Made by a program: the position numbers and the translations under genes. Below, piece after piece: positions 36,443-50,000 of a DNA stretch of 64,000 nucleotides; positions within the stretch are counted from its first letter, which is position 1, and every line of letters begins with the position of its first letter. The notes under the pieces were generated by a model, which searched no databases, had not been told where the DNA came from, and was given only the letters and a program-made list of their open reading frames with translations. Origin of the DNA: Sindora glabra (taxonomy: Eukaryota > Streptophyta > Magnoliopsida > Fabales > Fabaceae); assembly GCA_020226215.1 (NCBI GenBank), contig CM035227.1, positions 22,323,866 to 22,387,865 on the forward strand, in the 5' to 3' direction.

Positions 36443-39300
36443 CTACTCTGACGACTTGAGCTTTTTCCTTATTTTTGTGCATGACATTTGAATGGTGAGC
36501 ATGTTTTCTATTCTAATAATTTCATCCTTCTTGTCTAAGCCATCCCTCTTTGTTGGAGTTAAATTGCCAGAAGAAGTTAGCACTTCACTCAGTGACACAA
36601 TAGAAATATCATCCTAAAATTGTGAAAAATAATTATAAGAATGATAAATTTTAAAATCTAAATAAATAGTATGAGTTAAGTGAAATGGTTACATTATGAG
36701 TTGCAATCAGAAGTAAATTTTCAGAATCTACAAAGGAGCTTGAAGATACTTTAATGGAAGAAACCTGAAGAAAAATCAAAACACATGTAAGAATTATCCC
36801 ACAAATCATTGATATTTTGCTATCTTGAACTATAATTTTTTAATTTATAATACATCTTACCTGACCAGTATCAATAAACTTCACATATTGTGCTACCTGA
36901 ATTTCACTATCACTTATAAGAAAAACTTTGTACTGATTTTCTTCCCACAACGCTTACTATTTTTTATATTCCAATCAGTTATCTCAACATTAAAAAGCAA
37001 ATTTTTCCCTTTCAGCAAATTTAACTCTCTTAGAAATCAAATTTGTTTATCCTGCTGCAATAATTTCATTATCAAGTTAAAATATAGAGTGTAAAATAAA
37101 AATAACCTTCAACTATGTATATAGGCAATTTAATTTAATTAGATCCTCTCTCAATTCAACTGCATTTTTCTTAGTGAATTGAATGACCTCACAATTAAAC
37201 AAAACAAATGAAGCTGTCCACTTTCATCCACAACCATTACTTGAACTCTAAACCTTTAAATGACAGTAGTGAAACTTTCTTTTTAGATAAACACATACGA
37301 AACAAAATGAAAAAGTTTCAGCATCATATAATCTATTTTGTAAAATATTAATCATATAAATTATTACCTTGGAATAGTAGAAGCAACCATCTTATGGCAA
37401 TGGTAATAAAAAAGTTGATCACCAACATGCTTCACAGCTTTCTTGCAAGAATTGCAAGCATCATAAAACTAACTGTAATTACTCTATATCTTTTGGATTG
37501 TTGCCATAGTTGAATACTTGCAAGGCTAGAATAATAACATATATTATCAAAAAACTAAAATGTTAAATACCTATCACATTATGGCATTTCAATGTCTATT
37601 CAAATTAAATGAAATGATTGTAATATCATACTCACATTAGCACAATTTCTTATTTCAATCAAATTTTTCTTTTCCAGATAAGATGGATTCATTTGCATAT
37701 GAGCTTGCTTAACTAAAAGTAGATTGGCTAAATTTTTGTGAAAGGCTCATATCAGTTTAACCTAAGCCTGTGAATAAAAACTACACTCTTTAGAGATAAA
37801 CAATGAGTAAATTACAACTTTTTCAATTAAAATAAAAGTGTAATGAATATCAATTTTAATTTATCTCACAGCCTATTCCACATACCGTTGTTTGAATTGG
37901 TTAACTTTAGGAATAGGTGGATTAAACATAACCTTAGTAGCATTCAAAGAATTAGTTAACATAACACCATCTGCATTGAAAAATTCAAAAAATAGTATTA
38001 TTTGTCACAAACAAAATAACTATAGTGCAACCAATTATATTAGTAAGGTAATTAAAAAGTTAAAAGTTTTCACTTGTTAGTGTTGTTCCTCTAACTAGAT
38101 GAATGACAACAACTACGCTAGCATTTGTTATGGTAGTAAGCTCATCCATAATTGTATCAGCCAAATCACCCTATAAAGCACAATTCAATTACCTCCCACT
38201 GTCAAATTAAAATATTAAAATAATATACCTTTACACATAATGTTAATCTCACGTATATACACACACCTATCATCTGTAAAACCATTTGCATTTTCCTCTC
38301 ATTATTATTTTTTCCAATACCTTTTTGAACAGGCTAAAAGTTGACTACTTCACCAATTACATTTGTAAAGTAAAGTATCATTACATACTATTAATATAGA
38401 TTAATAATAACTTATATAAACAAATTCATAAATAAAACCATAACATACATCAAAGTTAAACTTACCAAATAGATAATGCCTTGGAATCCTTCCAAGTAGA
38501 TGTCTTCAAATAGGATAAATTCAAAGCTTAAAAAGATCAATTTGAGATTTACATGATCTTACATTAGTACTCCAATTGAAACTAATTTTATATTAATGTT
38601 GAGTTACTCTATATAGCCCACCATTTAATGCAACATGAAAATTTTGAATCATATAACATCGTCCTTCATCCAAGATAGACTTATATCATTTAACTAAACC
38701 TCTTCTAGATACAAAAGTTTCAATTTTTTTATTCTGCCACACATTCCACCTAAGTTATTCATGTGCAAAAATATTCTAAATTAATATAATATATTAGTAG
38801 AAGTGTACGAAAATAAATAGCTAATATATGAGTAGGAGTGCACTAAATAATTTAATATAATATATATAAGTAGGAGTGTACGAAAATAGTTAATCTACTG
38901 TAAATATTAAAAATAACTAGGAATTAATAGCTGTACGAAAATAGCTAAGAATAAAGTTTCTAAACCTCATCATACGTTGGATATCTAAAATAATATCAAT
39001 AAAGTAAGAACTATTTGGTTCAGCAGTGTTAGTATGAACACATAATGATTCAAAATCAACTTAATATACAAATTATTTAATATCTTAATAGAAATATAGT
39101 GTCTTAATATAAATTTCAATAATAGCTATCATTTTATGCTTGGAAAATGTTTTCATTACCTACTTATCTAGGAGAACCATATTAATGCAAGAAACTTCAT
39201 TTGAATACTTTGATAATAATGTATGCCACATGCGAATAACTCTCACTTTAATCTTTAAAGTCTTATCACTTTCAGGTGAAAGTTTGCCTGTAAAAAGTGC
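36443..39300 (-). pseudogene. RPA-like single-strand DNA-binding protein of Helitron type, decayed
   Basis: Plant Helitrons often encode an RPA70-like protein with OB folds. On the minus strand separate pieces match that layout in order. First comes KIKVRVIRMWHTLL with CINMVL (about 39290-39175, first OB fold). ILDEGRCYMIQNFHVALNG follows near 38675-38620, then EFILFEDIYLEGFQGII near 38520. A C-terminal fold has RVQVMVVDESGQLHLFCL near 37245-37190 and is preceded by a zinc-finger segment YDACNSCKKAVKHVGDQLFY...C.K near 37470-37385. A Ser/Lys-rich tail ends at 36443-36445. The pieces are separated by introns and by stops that I could not resolve, so this is a relic. Confidence 0.7.
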
Positions 39301-39699
39301 AATTTTCATCTTTTGTAGCACAACTGGCAACAGTCAACCACAATAATTTTTCACATAGTTAAAATAAAGAAATAACATCAACTCCACTAAACTAAAAGTA
39401 AAGTATAAAAACAAACTAGGAAAATAACATACAATAAATTTTAAAAATTAAAAAATAAATAAAGTTAATTTCCAAGACAATGAATTAACTAATGAAAGAA
39501 ATCAAAGAATAGTTAGTATAGAAACATGAATAATATGAATAAAATGAAAACAAACTAGAAGATGAATTGATAAATATAGAAGTCAAAATCATTCTAAATA
39601 CGAGTAATTGTTTTATCTTAAACATGCAATGATCTGAAAAAAAGTAAAAATCAAATATTTGAAGAATAATACATGTAGGAATCATATGAAAAAATAAGA

Positions 39700-40090
39700 T
39701 TCCAAAACCAACCTTGAATAAGGAAAGCTATTTTATGAAATCAAATCTACTCAACTATTTTTCTCATCCCACTTAAAACACCAAGACTTTTGCAAGAAAT
39801 CTTAGAAAGAGAACATAAAGAAAAGGTCAACAAAAGTGAAATAACTTTGATTAATAGAGCATGGAAACACTATCTAACATATCAATAAAATTAATTTTAA
39901 ATTGGAAAATAGGTCAGAGAAAAATAGATATTGTTAAAGAAAAACACATTATTGATAACTAAAAGTAACCTAACAAAAAAATAACAAAATAGGTAAGAGA
40001 AAAATACGACAAGAAACCAATGTAAAAGTTAACAGGATAAACTATAACTATAAGATGAAGATGGAAAGTTAAAAAATCTCAGGCTAAAGA
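39700..40090. repeat. Second copy of the 33110 repeat block
   Basis: Lies upstream of the RPA relic and matches 33110-33480 in the same orientation over about 300 bp, including CTACTCA, TTCTCATCCCACTTAAAACA and ACTTTGATTAA. One diverged tandem unit follows (AGTAACCTAACAAAAAAATAAC to AAGATAAAATCA). Confidence 0.72.
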
Positions 40091-40252
40091 AGATAAAATC
40101 AAGCATAGTTGTACTATGCTTCTACACTAAAAATAAACATACTCAGGCATAGTTATTACAATACTCACAATAATCAAATATAGGGTGATTGTTAGCAAAA
40201 TAAGAAAAACAAGCTTCCAGAACATACTAAGGACAACTCACCTTAAAGCCAT

Positions 40253-40352
40253 NNNNNNNNNNNNNNNNNNNNNNNNNNNNNNNNNNNNNNNNNNNNNNNN
40301 NNNNNNNNNNNNNNNNNNNNNNNNNNNNNNNNNNNNNNNNNNNNNNNNNNNN
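40253..40352. other. Assembly gap (100 N)
   Basis: Exactly 100 N bases, the conventional size for a gap of unknown length. The frame at 40243-40428 reads through it and is meaningless. Confidence 0.99.
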
Positions 40353-41282
40353 AAATTGGTGTGAAACAACTGAAGCAAAATGTTGCAGCCTTCAACATTT
40401 TCCAAAATAGCTTATTAGTGATAATCAATTATTTGAAATAGTGGATTATCAAACACTAAAAATAGTTAATTTAATAAGTCAACCAACTAATTTGATTAAA
40501 TTAGTTAAAAATTATAAAATAAGTTATTTATCAAATAAGGTCATAATAATAAATATAAATAATTGTATATAAATAAATTCAAGTTCAAAATATGAATATT
40601 AAAAAATTAACCAAAATGTCCAATACCAAATCAAATTATCTGTAAATTAAAATATCTAACAACATCTATCCATAAATTGAACGAGCTTGCCCAATGACAC
40701 ATAATTAAACTTTTAGTCAAACATAACTCTAGGGCTGAAAATGTAATTTTCATAAATTATTCCATGGCAACTTTCCAACTTTTCAAGGTTCCAAATCGAT
40801 AAAATCAAATCTAATATTGTGATAAATGATCAAGACATATTAATACCGGTTCTTTTTACTCAAGGTATCTTAGTCATAGCCATTTCTTATACATGTACGG
40901 GGTGGGCTATGCATACTCTTCCTGCTTCTGAGGTATTGAAGGGCAAATCCTGTTTGGGCCTAAACATGCCTGTTAAAACCGCTGAAAATATATGGGCTGT
41001 GTATTAAACGAGCCCATTAACACTAGTGTCCCCGGATAAACTTAAATATAATAAATCCATTATCCATTAAGAAACCGGTTATAACATTGGAAACCCAGCG
41101 GGGTAAACTTAAATGTAATAAATGCAAACATCATGGGCATATCTGTAAAATTGAGAGAATTCAAATCCAAAAGCTGCCGCCATATCATAAATCATAAAAT
41201 TGAATTAAGCAGGGAAGGACTCCATCGGATCGGAGAGGAAGAGCCGGCAAAGCGAGACAAATACTGACGTTAGAATAGGCCA
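40353..41282. other. Intergenic and 5' region of the kinesin gene
   Basis: AT-rich to about 40820, then more balanced sequence leading into the kinesin start. The short frame at 40819-41007 matches no family I recognise. I saw no clear TATA box or G2/M-type MSA element (AACGG core) close to the start. Confidence 0.4.
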
Positions 41283-44200
41283 ATGGAGAAGATCTGTGTG
41301 GCCGTCCGAGTTCGCCCTCCAGTTTCCGAGGAGGCGTTCAACGGAAGTTTCTGGAAGGTTGAAGATAATCGCATTTCACTTCACAGGACGCATGGCACCC
41401 CTATCTCCGGCTGCTCTTACGCTTTTGGTATTTTCTTTTTCCTCTTTAAGCCTAAATTTCCCCTTCCAATTTTATATTTTTTTGTGCTTATTTGAGTTTG
41501 GGTCTCTTGGCTGTTTGCCATGATCGCTTGCAGATCATATTTTCGATGAAAGTAGTACAAATGCTAGTGTCTATGAGCTCCTTACCAAGGATATCATCCA
41601 CGCCGCAGTGGAAGGATTTAATGGTATGTGTGATTATTGTTGAAATCAGCATATGTGAGTGTGCAAAGTTAATTGTTGAGGGATGTGCAGGAACTGCATT
41701 TGCTTATGGGCAGACTAGCAGTGGCAAGACTTTCACAATGAATGGTTCTGAAACTGATCCAGGACTAATTCCTCGAGCAATTAAAGATGTATTTGAAGAG
41801 ATTCAGAGGGTAGGTACTGATACCAAAGACGTTGTTCAAAGCTGTCTTGTTATTTGAGAGTTTGATATGTTTGATTAATTCTTAGGCGTCTGATCGAGAG
41901 TTTCTTATTCGAGTATCCTACATGGAAATCTATAACGAAGAAATCAATGATCTTCTAGTGGTTGAGAATCAAAAGTTGCAAATACACGAGAATTTGGAGG
42001 TGGGCTGTCTGTGATTTGCTTAAACTTTTAATGGTTTGGTTAATGTAGGCATCTAAATTTACTGGGTTTTTTTTTTTTGGTTCTTCAGCGCGGAGTATTT
42101 GTTGCAGGCCTTCGGGAGGAAATTGTCTCTAATGCTGAGCAAGTATCAAATCTTATAAAGGCAGGGGAAGGTTTGAAGCGCATAATCTAAGAATTAATTT
42201 TCAACTTGTATGTTGGGTCTATATTAAAAAATTACTCTTTGATATCTTCACAGTTAACAGGCACTTTGGTGAGACAAATATGAACGCCAGGAGTAGCAGA
42301 TCACATACAATATTTCGGATGGTATGCCCTTTAATTCGTGATGCATTGGTTTCACTTGGCACCTTCTTCTTGTGAAAATAGACTAATTATATGGTGCTTG
42401 TATCAAATATGCAGGTGATCGAAAGCAAAGTAAAGGATTCAAATCCAGCTGGTGATTATTCATCTAGTGATGCTGTCCGAGTTTCAGTCTTGGTTTGTAC
42501 TCTTTTCAACCTGGTTCTGAGCCTCTCATGACTCTGTTGCTTGAGATATATATGTGTGTGTGGTTTTAAGCAGCACATAAATTTACAGTTGTTTTATGCA
42601 TCCACCTCAATTTTCCTTAAATAAGCACTTATTATTGAGCTTGTGCAAGTAGAATTTGGTTGATCTAGCTGGCTCCGAAAGGATTGCCAAGACTGGAGCA
42701 GATGGAGTGCGTTTAAAGGAAGGAAAACACATTAACAAGAGCTTAATGATTCTAGGAAATGTCATTAACAAACTGAGTGATGGTTCAAGGCAAAGGTAAA
42801 TTATTTCACTGCCATTCTTTCACTATCATTAACAAATTGAGTGATGGTCCTTCTCCTTTTTGGTGCAGAGGCCATATTCCCTATCGTGATAGTAAGTTAA
42901 CTCGTATACTTCAACCGGCTCTTGGCGGTAATGCCAAAACTTCGATCATTTGTACCATAGCACCAGAAGAGGTAGGTTGCTATGTGTCCCTTGGTTCGAG
43001 TATGTGTCTCTCTTTCTTCTTTGGTGATTAATATTAATGAAATATGTGCTAATCCATTTAGATTCACATAGAGGAAACAAAAGGAACTCTTCAGTTTGCC
43101 AGCAGAGCCAAACGCATCACCAACTGTGTTCAAGTGAATGAGGTCTGTGTGTTTTATTATCAAATGCAAATCTTGTAATGTTTTTTAATATCTCTCAATC
43201 ACTTTCGAAACTGTTTAATTCTTCATCATGGGTTCATATTGCGTCGCTTATTTTCTCATTTTCGCAACAGCAGCTGCACTTTGCATAGGTTTTATGATTG
43301 ACCGTGATATGGCTCTCGGATTTTATGGACTTGTGGAAGTTCTTAGAGCCCTGACTTTTCCATCAAACATCTTAGCCTGCATATTATGTTAGATATTCCC
43401 ATCATATCGAATTCCTGAAATAAATTTGTAAGCAATTCGGATATCTGTTTTTTGAAAAATGTCCTGCTGCGGTGTGAATCTTATGATATATGCAGTATAA
43501 AGTGGTTTGTTGTGAAGCCCACTGTTTGATTCTTCACTTAAATTGTCTAATATTGCATGTTTCTTTATGAACCTTTTTCTCTGAATTAAAAAAAAAGAAA
43601 AGAAACTATAGATTTGTGAATCTTGAATTTCTTACATGCAGTGTCCAGAACCTAGTTATATGCAATTATGCATAAACAGTCACCCCCATTGACTTGCCAA
43701 GACTTCACTTCTTGCACCTATTGGCTAAAACACTTGAACTGCTTCATTCTTCTATGGAACATGAATTTGTGCCTAAACAATTAACTAGTGTGATGATTTA
43801 CAGATTTTGACGGATGCAGCCTTGTTAAGGCGGCAACAGTTAGAGATAGAAGATCTACGTAGGAAACTTCAGGTAATAAACTTGCAGTGCTGGTTTTGCG
43901 CACATTATAGAGAATCTTATGCTGTGATATTATTATTCAGGGGTCCCATGCTGAGGTGCTCGAGCAAGAGATTCTTAAATTAAGAAATGATTTGCTCAAG
44001 GCAGGTTTTCTTTAGAATCTTTCATCGGCCGATTCTCAGAATTTTCTTTAAATCATAGGGCATTATATGTACTCATTTAACTTATTGGATTAATATTTTC
44101 ATATTCAACACTTTAGTATGAATTGGAACGAGAGAAACTTGAAACGGAGCTTGAAGAGGAGAGGAAGTCACACAAAGACCGTGATCAATGGATTAGAGGC

Positions 44201-47023
44201 CAACAGATGAAAATTGAAAATCGAAGCAGTCAGGTATAATATAACTCTTGATGCTTTGACAAATTTGGGCTTTGCTCTTTGGTAACTTCATATGTCATCA
44301 CTGATTGCTGGGTAGAGCTGTTAACCATTTTTTTGCCCTTTTTTTCCTCTTTCAATTGCTGATAACTTGTCATATAGCCATATAACTCTGCATGTGAAGT
44401 GTTTTATTTGTCTGCTCTATTTAACTTTTTATATTTCTAGGGTAGCTTGTGTGACCAATTTGCAGTTACCCTAAGGATTCAATATTCCTGCACATTTCTT
44501 TATAATCAAATTAGTTTTCTTTCTCTCTACGTGATTTTCTCGATTTTTTTTTTTTGTAGTCATAATTTGCATGTAATATTGGGGACAGGATTCTTTGAAA
44601 CATGGCCATAAGGAAGAATGCAGCGACTTTAACGGTACGTCTCGGGGAGAAATCTTTACAACCCCATGTTTTAAGGCAGCTCCCAGTGCTTTTGTTGGCC
44701 GGCGATCAACTTATTCAACCCAGCCAGATTTTAGCCCTCTTCCAGATGCTTTCAGCAATGTAGCTGATGAAGATATGTGGTTGAAAATGAACAAAGGTTA
44801 TGTAGCTGACCTTGATTCAATTCAAAGTTCTCCTGCTCGGAAAGTCCAATCATTCCCAACTAGTGAGATAACTCCTGTACGTCTATATTTCATCTTTGGT
44901 TTTCTACGTTGATTTTCTCTTTAATATGACATATATGCTTTTGTTTCTGTTTGTTGGTTTGATTTGGCTTATTTTTCAGCGATGTTTAAGTGGAACGTAT
45001 GAAGAGGAGGTTCAAAAATTGAGGAGACAATTGGAACTCGCAAATGAAAGGATAAACGAACTTGAGGTTGCTATATAATTTAAGTTTCACTATTGTCGAA
45101 GAAATCACTCATATTTGTTCAAACTGGGTTAATTGATGGCTGTGTTGATGCATTATGCCTCCTCCAGAGAAAGAACTCAGAGCATATAGTATTAAACAAG
45201 CAATTGATGGCAGAGACAACTGAACTTAAGCAAGAAGCAAGAGTAACCCGAGAAATTCCTCAGAGGTTATCAGAATCTGTGGAAATGTTCAGAGAAAGCT
45301 TTCAGGAGGTTTTGTCAGCAACTCAGGTCGAATTTATGCACCATATCAGCTTCTGTTAACCTTCATTTTCTCCCATTATCTCAAACAGTAAATTAATATT
45401 CTTACGTGTTCAAACAGAGACTTGTTCCTGATGGCAAAGCATCAACTGCCAAAGTGTTATCAACCATGGGGGAAATTGGTGCACATCTATTTACAACCTT
45501 GGAAGCTCATTTTACTATGGACATGGATGAAGAAAGGTCTTCCAATGGAAATAATGCTTCAATCCAAGAACAACGGAAAGCTTTTCATGAGAGACTTAAC
45601 ATTATAATTACATCGTTGGGAAGCACAGTTACGGAGAATGAACAAGATAGGAGTCTTTTGTGCAGCTGGGAATACAAGGTAGATGTCTGGCCACAAATAT
45701 CGAGATATCTATCATCAGTCATATTTTTATTCTGTGTCTTATTTTTAGGATATCTTGTGTCCTTTTTCAGAATTTTGATGTTCTAAATATTCGTGTCATA
45801 TAATAATAATTGAAGCTTTTGCTGAAATTTGTGGAATAACTGAGATTGAGCAAATAATTATAAAATCATGGAAGCTTTTTCACATATGTTATCTTGTTTG
45901 TCAGATAAGTTATAACTGCTGTAACAGACAATTCGTGCAAATTGATGACTAATTAGGCATCTCGTGTATTCCCCTTCTTGATCTTCAAAGTAGACAAAAG
46001 CTTTTACAATTTCGGAAAAAAAATTCATATATTCATAATGGGGTGTTTCTCTATAAGAACTTACTGGAAATATTATAAGATTTTACTTTATGCATTGTTA
46101 CAGCTCTTGCAAGGTTTCACTTGATGCGCGCTGTGTGTTGTCTTGTTTACATCCAAAACAACTGCCATAATCACAGTGAACTCATTCAAATTGAAATCGT
46201 ACGTGCAAGTTGCTGTTCAGAATTTCTTTTGGGTAAAAGAATATAAATAATCAGGGAAATCACTAGATATAATTAGTGTTATCATCTTGCATTCAGTTTT
46301 TGTAGTATGAACCAATGGAAAGAGCAACTATAAGCGAGTTTGTCTTGTTTTTATTGTTGAACCATAGCTCAGAGGGTAAAGATTCATGCAGAAGGAAGCT
46401 ATATATTGAATTAGAATCTAGTCTCTAGTGTGATCTCCCCAGTGTATGCACTGTTGCACTCAATTTCATAAACAGATTAGCAAATCTTTAGAGGAGCCTG
46501 AATTCTATTTATAGCATGAGCATTGAGACAAAGCATTGTAGGTTATTCTTATTTTGAACTAATTTTTGTGACAAAGGGCTCTGATTTGGGAGGAGAAACT
46601 GCTTTTTCAACTGAGAAATTGAGCAGTGAACTCAACTCTATCAAAGAAAGGTACAATGGCCTAGAGAAAGAGTTAAATTCCAGTAACTGCCTTCTGGAAG
46701 CTTCGAAAGATAGATATAACAGCTTGGAAAAGGAGCTTCTGCGTTTGAAAGAGGAAAGGGATTCTTTGCTCCAGATGATCTCAGAATCATCTCAGAGACT
46801 CGAAAATGTTTCGAGCCAAAAGGAAAATGCTTTGAAGGACTTGAATTCTGAAGTGCAGAGAAGGAAAAATCTAGAAGGAGAGATTAAGCAGTTCAGTGCG
46901 GCTTTTGCTTGCCGTCAGAGGTCACTGCTGTCCTTCCATAGTGAGTTTAAGACCAAACTTGAGGAATTGAGAACCAGAGTTCAATACCAGTGCCCAAATC
47001 TCTTGGGTTTCAGGACAAGATAA
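41283..47023 (+). CDS. KIN7N: Kinesin-7 motor protein, KIN-7N (CENP-E-like)
   Basis: Microtubule plus-end motor of the plant kinesin-7 group. Eighteen exons splice into 836 residues, close to the roughly 820 of Arabidopsis KIN-7N: 41283-41427, 41534-41623, 41691-41809, 41886-41999, 42089-42170, 42254-42321, 42415-42492, 42653-42795, 42869-42971, 43062-43142, 43804-43872, 43941-44000, 44117-44233, 44589-44876, 44980-45066, 45168-45326, 45418-45678, 46577-47023. The N-terminal motor begins MEKICVAVRVRPP. It has the P-loop GQTSSGKT (85-92), switch I NARSSRSH (194-201), switch II DLAGSE (236-241) and HIPYRDSKLTRILQ. A neck and coiled coils follow (LRRQQLEIEDLRRKL, EEEVQKLRRQLELANERINE, LEKELNSSNCLLEASKDRYN). 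All junctions are GT-AG except exon 12, which needs a GC donor. No frame breaks. Confidence 0.95.
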
Positions 47024-50000
47024 GTTTGTAGGAAGCTGTTATCTTCAGCCTTCTGTTTCTCATGTACTTTTAGACTTAACTCACATGCTGTAATTGATTA
47101 TACACTTGACTTTAGCTAGTTTCCACAATCGAGTTTGGTCATTGCATTGTTTATTAGGATCTAACTCTTGAGGAAGTTGAACTTGATGATTGTACCTACG
47201 TTTATGTTGATAGTAGGCCTTTACGATGCATGTTTGGTGCATTGTTTTCTCGATTAGTTAACCTTTTGTCCTGTGACTATATACCTAAGGTCCCAAGGAG
47301 CACCAATTTTGTTTGATTATTTATATTTTGCTTCTTAAGAACATGAGGAATCGTCCAAGAGGACTTTGTTTTCTCCATGTTTGGAGCTTCAGTAAAACAA
47401 GATAAACTCGCAGCAGCAACTATGCATGGTTGGTTCCAATTAAGGATGATGGACATACGTGTCAAGGCTTCTAACCCATGTTGATTTTAGTGACACGACG
47501 GACACCACTTGTTACAATATCAGAATAGATATGCAGACACCTGCTACTCACGATATCAGAAATCTACGCGTGGAATGAGATGAAAACAATGATGCTTTTC
47601 TCTTTATGGGAACATTGGGGCGTCTTTATGTCGATTAAAGCCAAAGCTGCTGAATTGATTTAACAGAAGCGAGAGAAAGTTATGTCATATTTCTCTAGAT
47701 TTTTGCATAGAGGCAGGTCAATGAACCTCCACCATAGAAAGTGCAAGAACCAAGTATTACTTATGACAAAAAGAAAAAAAATAGTCGTTTCTCGTGATTG
47801 AATCATTTATTCTTAAAATTGAAAAGATACTCGCACTAGGTTACATAACTTCGTATAAGCAGTATTCTCCTTAAAATGATGGTTTCCTTTCAGTAAAACG
47901 TAAATGTACGAACACAGCATGTTTCTGCTTAAGTGGGGTCCAATAAATCAATCTTCACATGCCCATAATGCAGGAAATCATGCAATAAGCTTGGATTGCA
48001 TGCAGAGGATGCGAGGATTGGTGTTTTTTTCAGTTATGAGATTCCTATGTTTTGTCAGTAATTCCCCCTTTGAGTCCATTCAAATAAGTTAATTTATGCA
48101 GAGCTTAACAAATTCATAAAAATTTAATATTTTTATAATTTTCTATTAGATTTGAATACCACGCGAATCTTGTCAATGGTGGGTGGTTGAATTGTATTTT
48201 GAAATATTAAATATAAATTAAATTTAATTATTGCCTACAATCAAGGTGCCATTCTAATCAAATGAAATCCTCTTGATCCGGATCATTTAAAAAGATTGAC
48301 CCGTATAATAGAACTATTGGAAGTACCTTTCCACATTTCATTTTCTTCTCTTTCCCACCTGTGAGTGGAGTTGTTAAACTAAAATGTCGTTTCCTACAGC
48401 ATTTGCCATTTCATCTTCTATGTTCCCACCACAACTTTAGCAATTATTTCTAACCAATTTATGCTTCTCTCTCCTCAATTATGTGGTATTATACTTAAGC
48501 GGTTGAAGGCCTTTCAAGTTTTTTTTTTCTTTTTTTCAAGGGAAAATTCTTGTATAATCCAATTATAATATCCATTAAATGAAGAACAACTATTAACTTC
48601 ATTATTCAATTTTCAGTTTCATGGAGCATATAAAAATTAAAAAAATAATTTTTTAATTTTTAAGATATTAAAAATTATAAAAATTGATAATTATCTTTCC
48701 TTTATTACATATGACTAAAAATATGTACTATAATTGGAGCATATAATAATTTTTTTCTAGACATCAAGTGGCAATCACTCAGGAATAGAACATTAATACA
48801 TTTTTTCCAATAAAAATATCTTTCAAATTTGAATCCTATAATTAATAAGTAAAATACCTTTAGGATTATATATGTTTTTTACTGAGTCAACGTTTTATTA
48901 GTGGCTTTGAATGTTTTATATCGTTTGTTTAAGGTTAATGCAAAGACAATAAATAATTTTAATTTTAGGAGAGATAAATTATAATTTATTAATATATTCT
49001 CTAAAAGTCAATTGATAAATAAAGTTGTTGAACATTTTTTTAAATAATAAAAATAATATTTGAAAAAATATAATAAATACAATTTTAATTTCCTAATACA
49101 ATAAATAAAAAGGAATAATTTTTTTTTTCTAAAACAACACTTAAAAAAATGGATGAACTATTTTTTTTGGACCAACGTTTTATTAGTGGCTCTGAATGTT
49201 TTACATCTTACACTAATTAATCAAATTATACAAAAAGTTAAGTGTCCAAAGTAATCCTTATTTTCGGTGTTTCTGTCAAGCTTTTAGCATACTGAAATAA
49301 ACACTTATGTATCATGCTATTGAAGAGCATCCACTAACTTTTTCCATTAATTAAAAAATTAGTATAATCTCACTTCTTTTAAGATGAAATGCGAGAGAAA
49401 GAGTAATGGCATCCTAAGTCATAAAAGCATATCTAAACGGATAATATTTTCTTGAGTTAACCTTCCGTAAAAATGAAAAATATTTTAAATTTTTAATTAA
49501 AAGCTTCAACTTTTATGTAAAAATGAAAAATATTTTGGATTTTTTAACAGAACTTTAAATGACATAATTGCAATTTTTAAATACTTATTGCATGCAAAAT
49601 TTATGCATATTTGTAACAAAAAAATTAATATTTTTTTTGGAAAATTACAACTTTGATGACTTTTCCATGTCAAAGCATAAACCTGTTTCTTTTAGTAAAA
49701 ATTAAAAAAATCCAAGTTATCATTTTATTTAGGACAAATTACACACACTGTTTCTAAAATTTAATCTAATTACATTTTCATCTAAATAATTTTCACACAC
49801 GCACACATATAATCATCTCTCATATTCTTTTACTTTAAATTCACACTCCCCTTCTCTGGAATACAAAAATAAAAGAAAAATAAATTTAATTACCTCAAAC
49901 CTCTGAAAAAACAAAGATGCTGTGTTTACACCTAAATTGGACGCGGGTTTTCTCACCTTCAAATGAAGTTTGAAGGGCCGTTTGGATATGTTTTGATTTA

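Noticed and set aside
40101..40130. Hairpin AAGCATAGT/ACTATGCTT followed by CTAA, a possible second Helitron 3' end
   Set aside because: On the plus strand, the opposite orientation to both Helitron genes, and the base after CTAA is A rather than T.
40819..41007. Short frame upstream of the kinesin gene
   Set aside because: No family match; likely part of the promoter or intergenic DNA.
46365..46440. tRNA-like start TAGCTCAGAGGGTA
   Set aside because: No matching acceptor stem, anticodon arm or T-loop GTTCGAATCC follows within 80 bp.
49976..50000. GGGCCGTTTGGATATG, resembling a hAT or Harbinger terminal repeat
   Set aside because: No inverted partner or target duplication found nearby.
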